From Pseudomonas antarctica (GTDB taxonomy: Bacteria > Pseudomonadota > Gammaproteobacteria > Pseudomonadales > Pseudomonadaceae), in the NCBI RefSeq assembly GCF_900624995.1, contig NZ_UYXQ01000028.1:1-53855 (forward strand): a DNA stretch of 53,855 nt, in the 5' to 3' direction. Shown piece by piece: positions 8,417 through 15,413 of this stretch; the first letter of the stretch is position 1; each line of letters starts with the position of its first letter. Position numbers and translations under genes: made by a program. The notes beneath the pieces are model-generated. The model saw nothing but the letters and a program-made list of their open reading frames with translations. It made no database searches and was not told where the DNA came from.

Positions 8417-9004
8417 ATGCAAGGATTGATCAAGCACAGCCTGGTACTCGCCGCCGTCTTACTGACCGGCTGCGTGTCCTACTCGCAACACGAACTGCCA
8501 CCGGTGCAAACCTGGCCGCCGACCGCCAATGCGCCGGCACAAAAGCCGACCGCTTACGTGCGCACCACAGCGCTGAGCCAGGTCAACGGCGGCCCCGGCA
8601 ACGCCACCGCTGGCGCGCCGGCGGCCCTCTGGGAAAAGTCCGTGGCCGATGCGTTCCGCCAGTCCAACCGCTTTGCGCGGGTGAGCACTGATAAGGTCGA
8701 CTCGGACATCTACGCCGACGCCACGCTGTACAACAACGAACAGTTCAGCATGGCCTCGGCGATCATCACCGGTGTCACGTTCTTCATCATCCCGTCCACG
8801 GCGAAAAATACCTTCACCCTGGAGACCGTGTTCAAGGACAAGGACGGCAAAGAGCTGGGCCGGGTCAAGAAAAGCGAATCGGTGCGCACCTGGATGCACC
8901 TGGTGCTGATCGTGGGTATTCCGTTCCAGGCCAATACCGGTGAAGTGGTTGAAGCGCTGACGCGCAGCACGTTGGATGAGGCGGTGCAGCGCAAGTTGCT
9001 GTAA
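8417..9004 (+). CDS. Hypothetical lipoprotein, likely paralogue of the preceding gene
   Basis: A 195-residue lipoprotein with lipobox LLTGC (Cys19) and a good ribosome site AAGGAA 7 bases before ATG 8417. Like its neighbour it starts its mature part with VSY, has a variable linker, then ADAFRQSNRFARVS, a hydrophobic patch (ASAIITGVTFFIIPS) and an acidic/basic beta-rich part (TLETVFKDKDGKELGRVKKSE). The layout suggests a duplicated family of envelope lipoproteins. No named domain is recognised. Confidence 0.7.
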   Translation: MQGLIKHSLVLAAVLLTGCVSYSQHELPPVQTWPPTANAPAQKPTAYVRTTALSQVNGGPGNATAGAPAALWEKSVADAFRQSNRFARVSTDKVDSDIYADATLYNNEQFSMASAIITGVTFFIIPSTAKNTFTLETVFKDKDGKELGRVKKSESVRTWMHLVLIVGIPFQANTGEVVEALTRSTLDEAVQRKLL

Positions 9005-9152
9005 CGCCTTCGAACGCAGGGATCGCGACCTATGGCGAGGGCGCTTGCTGATGTATGCCCGGCGTATCGGCCGGGCACGCGCCTTGTTCGGAGCGAGCAT
9101 GACCCACCCACTGCGGGCCTGGCGGCTGGGTGGGACGTTGCGAGGCGCTTTT

Positions 9153-9551
9153 CTAAGGCGCGCTGATCCGAAGATATCGCGCGCGCACTTGCGCGTACGA
9201 AAGGCTCACCGCGTCAACATCACTCAAGATGCAGTGCCATATGCGGCCGAACTCATAAACGAACCAGTCACAAAGCGCCCTGGAACCGCGGGCGTGCCCT
9301 AACTGGATTTCGATCAGGCTTTGAGGCTGCGCGCCCAAGTGCTCGGCCCACTCAAACACATCCTGCTCAGCATAAAAATCAGCCCACTGCTCAACGGTTA
9401 ACAGCGCCAGGTATAAATCGCCCTCATCCTGACTGATCGACCCACGAGCGGGTTTGCCAGCACTGGCGAATCCACCTAACGACTCGATAAACGCCGCAAA
9501 CGTGCGCTCATTTATTTCAGCAGAGCAGATAATCATTGCAGAGTCGCTCAT
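9153..9551 (-). CDS. Hypothetical protein
   Basis: A 132-residue soluble protein from ATG 9549-9551. The frame extends 17 codons upstream, but the ATG chosen has AGG 3-5 bases before it and the upstream part looks like leader sequence. It is acidic, without signal peptide or membrane segment. Features visible are INERTFAAFIESLGG at the start and LCDWFVYEFGRIWHCILSD near the end. I do not recognise it. The style recalls small immunity-type or effector-associated proteins, but nothing nearby supports this. Confidence 0.55.
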   Translation of the reverse strand: MSDSAMIICSAEINERTFAAFIESLGGFASAGKPARGSISQDEGDLYLALLTVEQWADFYAEQDVFEWAEHLGAQPQSLIEIQLGHARGSRALCDWFVYEFGRIWHCILSDVDAVSLSYAQVRARYLRISAP

Positions 9552-9611
9552 AGCCTGACCGATCCTCACATGAGAGTGCAGCGCCGGTTTTTCCGCCGCC
9601 ATCTGATAGGT

Positions 9612-10046
9612 TTATTTCGACTCCCGCTCACGCTTCTGCGCGCAAAATGGCTCCCAGCCTTTCACGACAGTGCCGGTGTACTCGCCACAGCTCGCCCCCT
9701 CCAGGCTCTCGTCGAGCGCGTCGCGCTCAGGTGCAAACCACACCGAGTCGACCAGGTACGCCGCGCCCGCTGCCAGCATAAGCACCACCGCCAAGCGCGT
9801 CACCATGTAGCGCGCCGTGGCCCGAGGCGTGCGCGTGCGCTCAAATACAAACGCGAACAGCAGCCCAATGGCGCCCATCAGGAAAACACCCAGCGCCGAG
9901 CCGAAAGCGCCGGAGGTAGAGCTGTCGAAGTAGGCCGATGCCACCATAGAGACGCTGGCACTGCCGAACATCAGCAGCAGGCAAATTCCCTGCGCCAACC
10001 GCCACCCTATTACCGCTAAACCTGCCATTGAAACCTCACGCGTCAT
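9612..10046 (-). CDS. Hypothetical membrane protein coupled to signal peptidase
   Basis: A 144-residue protein with three hydrophobic segments (about residues 10-38, 48-66 and 83-101) and a hydrophilic tail containing two cysteines (CGEYTG and PFCAQ) that would end up on one side of the membrane. Its ATG overlaps the stop of the signal peptidase gene by 4 bases, so the two are co-translated and may act together. No family is recognised. Confidence 0.65.
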   Translation of the reverse strand: MTREVSMAGLAVIGWRLAQGICLLLMFGSASVSMVASAYFDSSTSGAFGSALGVFLMGAIGLLFAFVFERTRTPRATARYMVTRLAVVLMLAAGAAYLVDSVWFAPERDALDESLEGASCGEYTGTVVKGWEPFCAQKRERESK

Positions 10047-10831
10047 GGGAACCTCGTACCAATGCGCACCGGTTCATTCGAGAACCAGATGCCGGTGACT
10101 TTGCCGACCACATCCTCAACAGCCACCTGGCCCATGAAGCGGCTGTCATTGCTCACATCGCGGTTGTCGCCCAGCAGGTACACGTGCCCCGGCTCGACCA
10201 AAAACGGCGCCAGTGTCAAGGAGTAGTCCTTCTTCACCCGCTCGGCCGGGGCGTGGAACAACCCCAGGTTTTCGCCATTGCGGATCAGCTCGCCGTTGAC
10301 GATCGCCAGCGTGTCGCCGCCGACACCAGCCACACGCTTGACCGCCTCGGTGCCGTTCCAGCGATACACCACGATATCGCCGGCCTTGGGTGCGCCGGGG
10401 CGCAAGTCGGACACGATGTAATCACCGATCGACAGCGTAGGAATCATCGAGCCCGAGGGTATGTAATAGTTTTTGAAACCCAGTAGCGGCGCGCGAAACG
10501 CGTCAAATATCAGCAAGGTGATCGCGATCAGCACGCCGACGTACAGTACATGGAAACGCTTGCGTGGCACGCCCGGTGGGCCGTCGTAACGGCGGGCCAG
10601 CACCGCGGAGGCAATCGCGGAGGCCAGCTTAACGAGGATGATGAACGCCAAGAGCACGTAGAGCCCGACAGGCGTGGCGGCCAACCCGGTGACCCCCAGC
10701 AACACCACGCCGACATACAGCAACGCCGCAACCCGAATGCCCCATTTGATGCGGCCGACATACACCAACCCCCAGCCGACGACCAGGCAGGACATCAGGA
10801 AGGCGAGAAGGGAGAACTTGCTGGATTTCAT
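10043..10831 (-). CDS. lepB: Signal peptidase I (accessory paralogue)
   Basis: A 262-residue inner-membrane serine protease of family S26. Three hydrophobic segments fill the first 80 residues and a fourth lies around 95-110. The catalytic Ser is in IPSGSM (Ser128) and the general base Lys in EAVKRVAG (Lys165). Box E is GDNRDVSNDSR, all expected for SPase I. The enzyme would release signal peptides on the periplasmic face. The gene is not beside lepA/rnc/era as the housekeeping lepB is, but sits among lipoprotein genes with a coupled small membrane protein. It is therefore likely a second, specialised copy. Whether another lepB exists cannot be seen here. Confidence 0.85.
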   Translation of the reverse strand: MKSSKFSLLAFLMSCLVVGWGLVYVGRIKWGIRVAALLYVGVVLLGVTGLAATPVGLYVLLAFIILVKLASAIASAVLARRYDGPPGVPRKRFHVLYVGVLIAITLLIFDAFRAPLLGFKNYYIPSGSMIPTLSIGDYIVSDLRPGAPKAGDIVVYRWNGTEAVKRVAGVGGDTLAIVNGELIRNGENLGLFHAPAERVKKDYSLTLAPFLVEPGHVYLLGDNRDVSNDSRFMGQVAVEDVVGKVTGIWFSNEPVRIGTRFP

Positions 10832-11030
10832 TGATCATCCTTGATGACAGGATTCATTCCGTGAGCTTTTTACGCGGCAGGTTACTGACGTGTGGGCTTA
10901 TTTGAGTTCTTTCACCAGATACCCACTGGAGATCTGCGTGATACCCCTGAGCGCGCGGCGCAATGCCTCAGGGTCGGTGCAATACGTGAGCGGCCGAGCC
11001 TGGAGCCCGACCGCCTCAAGCGTTTTTAAC

Positions 11031-11507
11031 TCACTTGCTTTCTTTTGCCACGGTGCCCAAGGACGCATCCTTGACCAGATAACGGCCTTCCACATCGCTC
11101 AGCACTTTGAGGCTGTTGCGTGCCACGGCGAAGCCCATTTCGACTTCCTGCTTGAGGTAAACCACCTCACCGGCCTTGACGTTGATCGGCATGTCGGCCC
11201 AGTTTTCAGCTTTGGAGCTGATCACGTGCTGGCCCGGCGTCACGAAGAAATAAATGTACTGGTTGCCGCGGTTGTAACCCATCTCCGAGTCGGCTTCCTT
11301 GTCATCCAGGAACACGTTGAACCGCACCATCATCCCCACGTTGCTTGGGCGTACCACGTACACCAGGCCTTTGTCGGCGACAGCAGCCTTGGGCAGCGAG
11401 TAGTTCGCCACGTCCGCCTGCATTTTCTCTACCGACGGTGTCGAGGAGCAGCCAAACAGCGTGGCCAAGGACAATACAACAGCAGCTTTGCAGAACAACT
11501 TGATCAT
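11031..11507 (-). CDS. DUF2846 lipoprotein
   Basis: From ATG 11505-11507 the protein has 158 residues. AAGGA lies 8 bases upstream and a lipoprotein signal ending LFGC (Cys20) starts at this Met, so the much longer upstream frame is not used. The core GLVYVVRPSNVGMMVRFNVFLDD, YIYFFVTPGQHVISSKAEN and AGEVVYLKQEVEMG is typical of DUF2846, a small beta-sandwich domain of unknown function in envelope lipoproteins. It stands alone, 199 bases upstream of the signal peptidase gene. Confidence 0.85.
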   Translation of the reverse strand: MIKLFCKAAVVLSLATLFGCSSTPSVEKMQADVANYSLPKAAVADKGLVYVVRPSNVGMMVRFNVFLDDKEADSEMGYNRGNQYIYFFVTPGQHVISSKAENWADMPINVKAGEVVYLKQEVEMGFAVARNSLKVLSDVEGRYLVKDASLGTVAKESK

Positions 11508-11674
11508 GTACTTCTTCCTTGTGGTGTAACGGTAGAGCGGGTTGATGCGACGGCGATTGACCGGCGCGGGTGCTTTGATGCGTTTAATCATCGCCAATGT
11601 GTCGGCCAGGGATCTGAAGACATGAGGCGGTGTGCGTGGGCCAGTACTTTGATGCCTTGCGTGGGTTTGGGTGG

Positions 11675-11920
11675 GGGGCTTATAGTCCGGCCCGTCGCCC
11701 AACAAGGGCGATCGGGTTTGGCGACCCGACGACCGTGTGCGAAAGCTTTCTGCTTGCTTGCAGGGGCTTCCGTACCCGCATCGCTGCTTTATGGCAGCTG
11801 TGCGCGGGAGACCTTCGGGTCTGCCGGAACTCGGTCCCGGTTCGCCAACCTGCGTACAGCTGTCACCCATTCGTTTGGCGACGAAAGGAGACGGCTTCAC
11901 TTTACTGACCGAGATTTCAA
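11675..11920 (+). promoter_or_regulatory. Structured leader upstream of the DUF3077-like gene
   Basis: A noncoding stretch packed with inverted repeats. TCGCCC-AACAA-GGGCGA spans 11695-11711, TCGGGT-TTGGCG-ACCCGA spans 11712-11729, and AGACC-TTCG-GGTCT spans 11809-11822. A longer-range pair joins CGCCAA (11843-11848) to TTGGCG (11875-11880). TTTGGCGAC occurs twice (11718 region and 11874 region), so alternative pairings are possible. The gene starts at 11921. From memory, similar leaders precede other DUF3077/DUF6124 genes in Pseudomonas; this is not verified here. It could be a cis-regulatory RNA or a processed leader. Confidence 0.6.
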
Positions 11921-12190
11921 ATGAACCAATACATGCCCCTTACGGGTCACGACAGCACCGTCCCCGCTCTGCTCATCGACACCTGTGCGCCCCTCGACGT
12001 CCTCCACGACGCCGCTGTGTACCGGATTCGAGCCGTCACCCAACTGCTGGAAAACCTGGCCTTTCGCGAACAGCTCAGCAGCGATGCTGTGGTGCTTCAA
12101 GACTTCGCCCAATTGCTGGCCATTCCGCTGCGCGATGGGTGTGATTTGCTTGATGTCATCATGCGCAGGCTCCATGCCGACCCATCCTGA
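11921..12190 (+). CDS. Small DUF3077/DUF6124-like protein
   Basis: An 89-residue protein starting at ATG 11921, with GAG 8 bases upstream. The sequence is mostly helical (VLHDAAVYRIRAVTQLLENL and LQDFAQLLAIPLRDGCDLLDVI), a pattern I associate with the DUF3077/DUF6124 group of small Pseudomonas proteins. Members are usually single genes behind a long structured leader, exactly as here. No function is known. The closely spaced GC hairpin after the stop suggests a single-gene transcript. Confidence 0.65.
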   Translation: MNQYMPLTGHDSTVPALLIDTCAPLDVLHDAAVYRIRAVTQLLENLAFREQLSSDAVVLQDFAQLLAIPLRDGCDLLDVIMRRLHADPS

Positions 12191-12199
12191 GTAGAAACC

Positions 12200-12219
12200 G
12201 GGCGGCCCTGGCGCCGCCC
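12200..12219 (+). terminator. GC-rich hairpin after the DUF3077-like gene
   Basis: GGGCGGC (12200-12206) pairs with GCCGCCC (12213-12219) around the loop CCTGGC, ten bases after the stop codon. No T-run follows, so it may be a transcript-stabilising hairpin or a weak terminator shared with the converging gene. Confidence 0.4.
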
Positions 12220-12236
12220 AACTGATACGCGCAACG

Positions 12237-12836
12237 TCACCCATACAAGGTACGAAAATACGCATCAACCCAATCGCTGGACCAAAAAGACCGTTCAGAA
12301 AATTCAAACGACTCACACACCGCGATGCACCCTCTGAGTGGCGCCGGTATATCCTCAATGCTCGCCGTAATAGTGGGCAGCAAATACCTGAAATAATCCC
12401 CTATTTGGCTCTGCCCCTCATAGCCCACCGGGTAATCTTCATTGGGCACGCTGCCTTCAACCCCATGGTAAACATAGAACCGTTTGACCGACGGCACGTT
12501 ATATTCCGTCAACGCCAACTCCGCTGACGAGCGCTCACCGATGAATGCTTCTACGTCAGCTCTTCGGGCAAGGTGCCGATAGGTGCGAGCGGAATACAGG
12601 CCAAGCATCGTTTCACCTTGTTTGCTCTCAGGGTAGGTATCGAACTCGACAGACTCCTCCCACAAGTATTCGCTCAATCGATCCAACTTCGACTCTACAT
12701 CAGGCAGCGCTAACAACACGGCCGGCAAACGGCCAAAGCAGTTATTCACCATCACGGCGATTGCGCCTGCCCTGTCCATGGCGAACCATGTAACGATCTC
12801 GCCAAAGCCGGGGGTCCAGTCTTTATTGATAGACAT
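12237..12836 (-). CDS. Probable orphan CDI-type immunity protein
   Basis: A 199-residue soluble acidic protein. Segments such as WFAMDRAGAIAVMVNNCFGRLP, LYVYHGVEG-like FYVYHGVEGSVPNEDYPVGYEG and GDYFRYLLPTI look like a defined domain that I associate with small immunity or immunity-like proteins, but I cannot name the family. GGAAGG stands 6 bases before the ATG. It is the farthest gene of the chain behind cdiA and shares its low G+C. A possible 14-residue toxin stump ends just upstream (TAA 12856-12858) beside a CTATTTTAAAATAG palindrome. The immunity role is inferred from position. Confidence 0.6.
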   Translation of the reverse strand: MSINKDWTPGFGEIVTWFAMDRAGAIAVMVNNCFGRLPAVLLALPDVESKLDRLSEYLWEESVEFDTYPESKQGETMLGLYSARTYRHLARRADVEAFIGERSSAELALTEYNVPSVKRFYVYHGVEGSVPNEDYPVGYEGQSQIGDYFRYLLPTITASIEDIPAPLRGCIAVCESFEFSERSFWSSDWVDAYFRTLYG

Positions 12837-12883
12837 TTATTGCCTTCCGTTCGTTTTATAGCTGTTGCGATAAGGGAAGCGGA

Positions 12884-12899
12884 TCTATTTTAAAATAGA
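12884..12899. repeat. Perfect AT-rich palindrome
   Basis: TCTATTTTAAAATAGA is a perfect 16-bp palindrome between two orphan immunity genes. Its outer CTATTT/AAATAG halves match the ends of the larger palindromic elements found at the other module borders, so it may be a collapsed copy. The chance origin of so short an AT-rich palindrome cannot be excluded. Confidence 0.4.
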
Positions 12900-12924
12900 G
12901 ATATTGCAACACGCGGCCTGAATT

Positions 12925-13503
12925 CTATCCCTCGTGCTTTATCAACTCCATCCAATAATCATAGGTTTCTCGAAGCCGCCCGCTTGTTCTTGAGCCGTCA
13001 GCAAGGCCGCACGCAAATGCATTAATAACACGCACCGGATTGGTCGGGAGTGTACCGGAAGCAGATATAACAGGCTGGCCATAATCCGCTTGCTTTTTAT
13101 TACCCTTCAGCTGCGACCACGTAAGTCGCGCATTATTTCTAACGGCGACCTCACCGTAATACTTACCGACCAAAACAGTTAAAGACTTTTCTTCATCGGA
13201 TATATCAGGTGCCTCATCGCCCGCCGCACTGGCCACGGAGTCCTCTGCGAGTGTGCTGCCTTTTGACGACCGGTTGACCTTGGTCATTTGAGAAGCCAAC
13301 CACTCTGCTAATAGACCCAGAGACTCTGGGGAAAAATCTGCACGCCAATCCTCATACCCAGGCGTCTGCCAAACAGCTTGAATTAAATCATCTAAGCAGT
13401 AGGGTTTGTTAAGCATAAACCACTCATAGAAAGCATCGAGTTCTTTCGTGGTCATAGACGCAAACGCTGTGGTCACTGGCGTATAGGCGGTGGTGTGCAT
13501 CAT
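12925..13503 (-). CDS. Probable orphan CDI-type immunity protein
   Basis: A 192-residue soluble protein from ATG 13501-13503, with AAGGTGAG about 6-8 bases upstream. A GTG three bases earlier and an ATG three bases later are alternatives. The first 80 residues are helical (ELDAFYEWFMLNKPYCLDDLIQAVW...), then comes a Ser/Ala/Asp-rich linker, then a C-terminal part with FACGLADGSRTSGRLRETYDYWMEL. I do not recognise the family. Immunity is suggested by the row of like-oriented immunity genes, low G+C and a short open stump (LYFPAKMKVS, stop 13506-13508) ending two bases before the ATG, as toxin genes do before their immunity genes. Confidence 0.55.
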   Translation of the reverse strand: MMHTTAYTPVTTAFASMTTKELDAFYEWFMLNKPYCLDDLIQAVWQTPGYEDWRADFSPESLGLLAEWLASQMTKVNRSSKGSTLAEDSVASAAGDEAPDISDEEKSLTVLVGKYYGEVAVRNNARLTWSQLKGNKKQADYGQPVISASGTLPTNPVRVINAFACGLADGSRTSGRLRETYDYWMELIKHEG

Positions 13504-13505
13504 CA

Positions 13506-13538
13506 CTAACTCACCTTCATCTTTGCGGGGAAATAGAG
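13506..13538 (-). pseudogene. Very short toxin-gene stump
   Basis: Eleven codons (LYFPAKMKVS and stop) run out of the adjacent palindromic element and stop two bases before the next immunity gene. On its own this is too short to prove a coding remnant. It is listed because three longer stumps nearby show the same junction and the same spacing to their immunity genes. Confidence 0.35.
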
Positions 13539-13621
13539 GTCAAACCACCATCTTCTCTATGCGTTTCACTCACACTTTTGGGTTCCTGATACACCCAAAA
13601 ACGTGGTCTAAACCCTATTTC
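13530..13621. repeat. Nested palindromic element, copy 1
   Basis: A 92-bp element bounded by GAAATAG (13530) and CTATTTC (13621). The outer 19 bases pair with 15 matches (GAAATAGAGGTCAAACCAC against the complement of the right end). An inner stem TTTTGGG/CCCAAAA (13576-13582 and 13594-13600) encloses the loop TTCCTGATACA. A second copy with nearly the same loop and ends lies at 17862-17956. It separates one immunity gene from the next toxin stump. Probably a REP/MITE-like non-autonomous repeat. Confidence 0.75.
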
Positions 13622-13623
13622 TC

Positions 13624-13929
13624 TCACGGATAAACAAAATTTGTCTTCACCTGACCACCGACAGTGTAACTCATCACAAATGAACGCCAGTTTTCACCGC
13701 GCGAAGCAGCACTAGCTTTCAGTTCATTGACGAGCCGATACAATATTGCCCCATTAAAATCCGTTTTTGGACTTTCATTTAATATCCCATTTTTTTCAAT
13801 GGAGATTTCTTCAACCATATAGCCTTCACATACTTCAGCTTCGTACCTGAAGGCGTCATAACCCTCAACAATTCCAGACTGAATCAGCTCAAAAATTTTT
13901 TTAACAATTTCTATATCTTCAGCAATCAT
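13624..13929 (-). CDS. Probable immunity protein, possibly YezG-like
   Basis: A 101-residue protein. AFRYEAEVCEGYMVEEISIEKNG, LYRLVNELKASAASRGENWRSF and VMSYTVGGQVKTNFVYP give a compact alpha/beta pattern that recalls YezG/DUF600 immunity proteins, but the match is from memory and weak. GGAG lies 9 bases before the ATG. A toxin stump ends at TAA 13947-13949, 17 bases upstream, which strongly suggests this is the immunity half of a broken module. Strongly AT-rich codon use compared with the flanking chromosome points to horizontal origin. Confidence 0.65.
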   Translation of the reverse strand: MIAEDIEIVKKIFELIQSGIVEGYDAFRYEAEVCEGYMVEEISIEKNGILNESPKTDFNGAILYRLVNELKASAASRGENWRSFVMSYTVGGQVKTNFVYP

Positions 13930-13946
13930 TTTTTATGCTCCGGAAT

Positions 13947-14027
13947 TTAGCGAGCTTCATTTTCAAAGCGAACAGTTTGACGCGCCCCATCAGTTGTATA
14001 AGTAAAATCCAACGTATCTGGCCGGGT
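13947..14027 (-). pseudogene. Toxin C-terminal stump (26 residues)
   Basis: Translating the minus strand upstream of the immunity gene gives an open frame ending DFTYTTDGARQTVRFENEAR and TAA. The frame comes straight out of the palindromic element (CTATTTACC at about 14027) and meets a stop just beyond. It has no start codon and is best read as the last part of a displaced toxin gene. The alternating hydrophobic/polar pattern and coding-like composition support this. The toxin family cannot be named. Confidence 0.55.
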
Positions 14028-14161
14028 AAATAGGGAGTCAGACTACGATTACACGGCTAACAAACAATTGTCTTCGGACGTCCCGCCAACCCTCGGACAA
14101 CTCGTTTGCCCAAGGCGAGTAAGCAATTGTAAAATGGGGTCTGCACCCTACTTCCCTATTT
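14028..14161. repeat. Nested palindromic element, larger variant
   Basis: AAATAGGG (14028-14035) and CCCTATTT (14154-14161) form perfect 8-bp ends, with GTCAGAC near the left and GTCTGC near the right. Inside, ACAATTG (14064-14070) pairs with CAATTGT (14124-14130). The left 28 bases are almost identical to the left part of the element at 15184. It is probably a larger member of the same repeat family. Confidence 0.65.
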
Positions 14162-14208
14162 CTTCGCCCCCTTTGCTCCTGCGAATTCTCAATCCACTTT
14201 TCCCTCAA

Positions 14209-14397
14209 TCAAAGACTAATAAAGTCAAATACCTCAACAAACACTCTTTTAACCTCTGGCAATGCATCAAGATTGGCAAGCGCTTCATCTGGGGATACCG
14301 GCATAACATAGTGTTCAAATCCTCGACCGACCGCAATGCCGTATAGAGCATATTCATAAGCGTCAGAATGCTCCCAGTGAGGCACGTACCCAATCAA
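14209..14397 (-). CDS. Small ORF, probable fragment of an immunity gene
   Basis: A 62-residue frame starting at TTG 14395-14397 with no good ribosome site. It contains YVPHWEHSDAYEYALYGIAVGRGFEHYVMPVS and ends in PEVKRVFVEVFDFISL. The second half reads like a real small domain, and the frame stays open for about 10 codons before the TTG without an ATG. It may be a 5'-truncated immunity gene wedged between the large palindrome and the next module. Function unknown. Confidence 0.4.
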   Translation of the reverse strand: MIGYVPHWEHSDAYEYALYGIAVGRGFEHYVMPVSPDEALANLDALPEVKRVFVEVFDFISL

Positions 14398-14477
14398 TTT
14401 ACATATTTTGATCGTTAATACAATTCAGCGAACTTAAAATATAGATAGCGAAAAAGATCAGCCAATCTCACTCTCTC

Positions 14478-15014
14478 CTAAGGCCTTTGACGCCTACCCG
14501 CTTTCTTTTTTGATGACGATTTAATTTTCCGGGTATTTTCAGCTATTTCCGTATCGGAGAGACCTAATCGCCCTCCCCATTCAAGGTAACGATTTAAAGC
14601 AGGCTCACCCTCTAGTACATATTCCACATCATAACAAGTATTTGAAATATGTGCTTCGTGAGTGGCGATGTAAAATTTCAGCAATGAGACAACATGACGC
14701 TTATGCACCAGCACCTTTAAATCTTCTTCAAACTCGCACTCTAAAAATATGTATTCCCCAGCGACCCCCACCGTATGGGCGTTACCTGTTCCTAAATATC
14801 CTTTTGACTCTGCACTTTCCAAAGCTTCCAAACGCGCAACCCATCCAATTGCTGACAAATGGCTATTCACATCATCAGATAACCAAGCTGCAATTTCTCT
14901 AACGCCCACACTCTGCGGTGAAGACATCCGCGGGTCCGCGTTTGGCTCCGTGGCCAAGACCTCTAAACGATTGAATTTAGAAGACCTTACAAAATGAAGT
15001 TTACCGTTAGCCAT
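14478..15014 (-). CDS. Orphan immunity protein of a broken toxin module
   Basis: From ATG 15012-15014 the protein has 178 residues. The frame is open further upstream, but that part overlaps a toxin stump in another frame that ends at TGA 15020-15022, five bases before this ATG, so the shorter start is preferred. Visible parts are REIAAWLSDDVNSHLSAIGWVARLEALESA, VAGEYIFLECEFEEDLKVLVHKRHVV and a very basic tail (KIKSSSKKKAGRRQRP). No family is recognised. Position and spacing behind a toxin tail make an immunity role likely. Confidence 0.65.
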   Translation of the reverse strand: MANGKLHFVRSSKFNRLEVLATEPNADPRMSSPQSVGVREIAAWLSDDVNSHLSAIGWVARLEALESAESKGYLGTGNAHTVGVAGEYIFLECEFEEDLKVLVHKRHVVSLLKFYIATHEAHISNTCYDVEYVLEGEPALNRYLEWGGRLGLSDTEIAENTRKIKSSSKKKAGRRQRP

Positions 15015-15019
15015 ACTGA

Positions 15020-15183
15020 TCAATTTTTCCCTTGATAGACCGGCCAAGCTGTTGTGCCAGGACCGTTCGGTTTGCCGTAATAACCTTCTATCTTCAACCC
15101 ACTTGGAGAGGTGCCCTGCCACTTAGATGCACCCGGCATGGGCGTGGAATTTTGGAACGCCCCTTCAATCTCCACCTGAGTCG
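15020..15183 (-). pseudogene. Toxin C-terminal stump (about 54 residues)
   Basis: The minus strand holds an open frame that begins at the edge of the palindromic element (CTATTTACACCG) and reads TQVEIEGAFQNS..., GASKWQGTSPSGLKIEGYYG, KPNGPGTTAWPVYQGKN and TGA. The Gly/Trp/Tyr-rich, clearly protein-like tail and its five-base spacing to the following immunity gene mark it as the end of a CDI- or Rhs-type toxin gene that has lost everything upstream. No start codon or secretion domain remains. The toxin class cannot be stated. Confidence 0.7.
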
Positions 15184-15227
15184 GTGTAAATAGGGGTCAG
15201 ACTACGATTACACAGTTCTATTTACAC
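15184..15227. repeat. Nested palindromic element, short variant
   Basis: GTGTAAATAG (15184-15193) and CTATTTACAC (15218-15227) form a perfect 10-bp inverted repeat around a 24-base centre. The left arm continues GGGTCAGACTACGATTACAC, almost the same as the left part of the element at 14028. It marks the upstream limit of the toxin stump at 15020-15183. The following 186 bases to 15413 hold no recognisable feature. Confidence 0.7.
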
Positions 15228-15413
15228 GGTAAATCTCGAAACGTAAGAACCCGTATCTTTTTTCGAAAAAAAACAAATAATAATCTATCAAAGAGCCAAG
15301 TCTAAAATCATATTCATAAAATCGTGGCCTGAACCCGTTTTAGCGTTTTAATTATTCTCCTGTCGCTTTTGGACTAGGCCTTTCTCAAACATTTTTCATC
15401 GCACAATCATTAT

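Noticed and set aside
10898..11030. Open frame ending TDPEALRRALRGITQISSGYLVKELK between the signal peptidase and DUF2846 genes
   Set aside because: The last 25 residues look protein-like, but there is no start codon or ribosome site except inside the DUF2846 gene. It may be a gene remnant; not enough to annotate.
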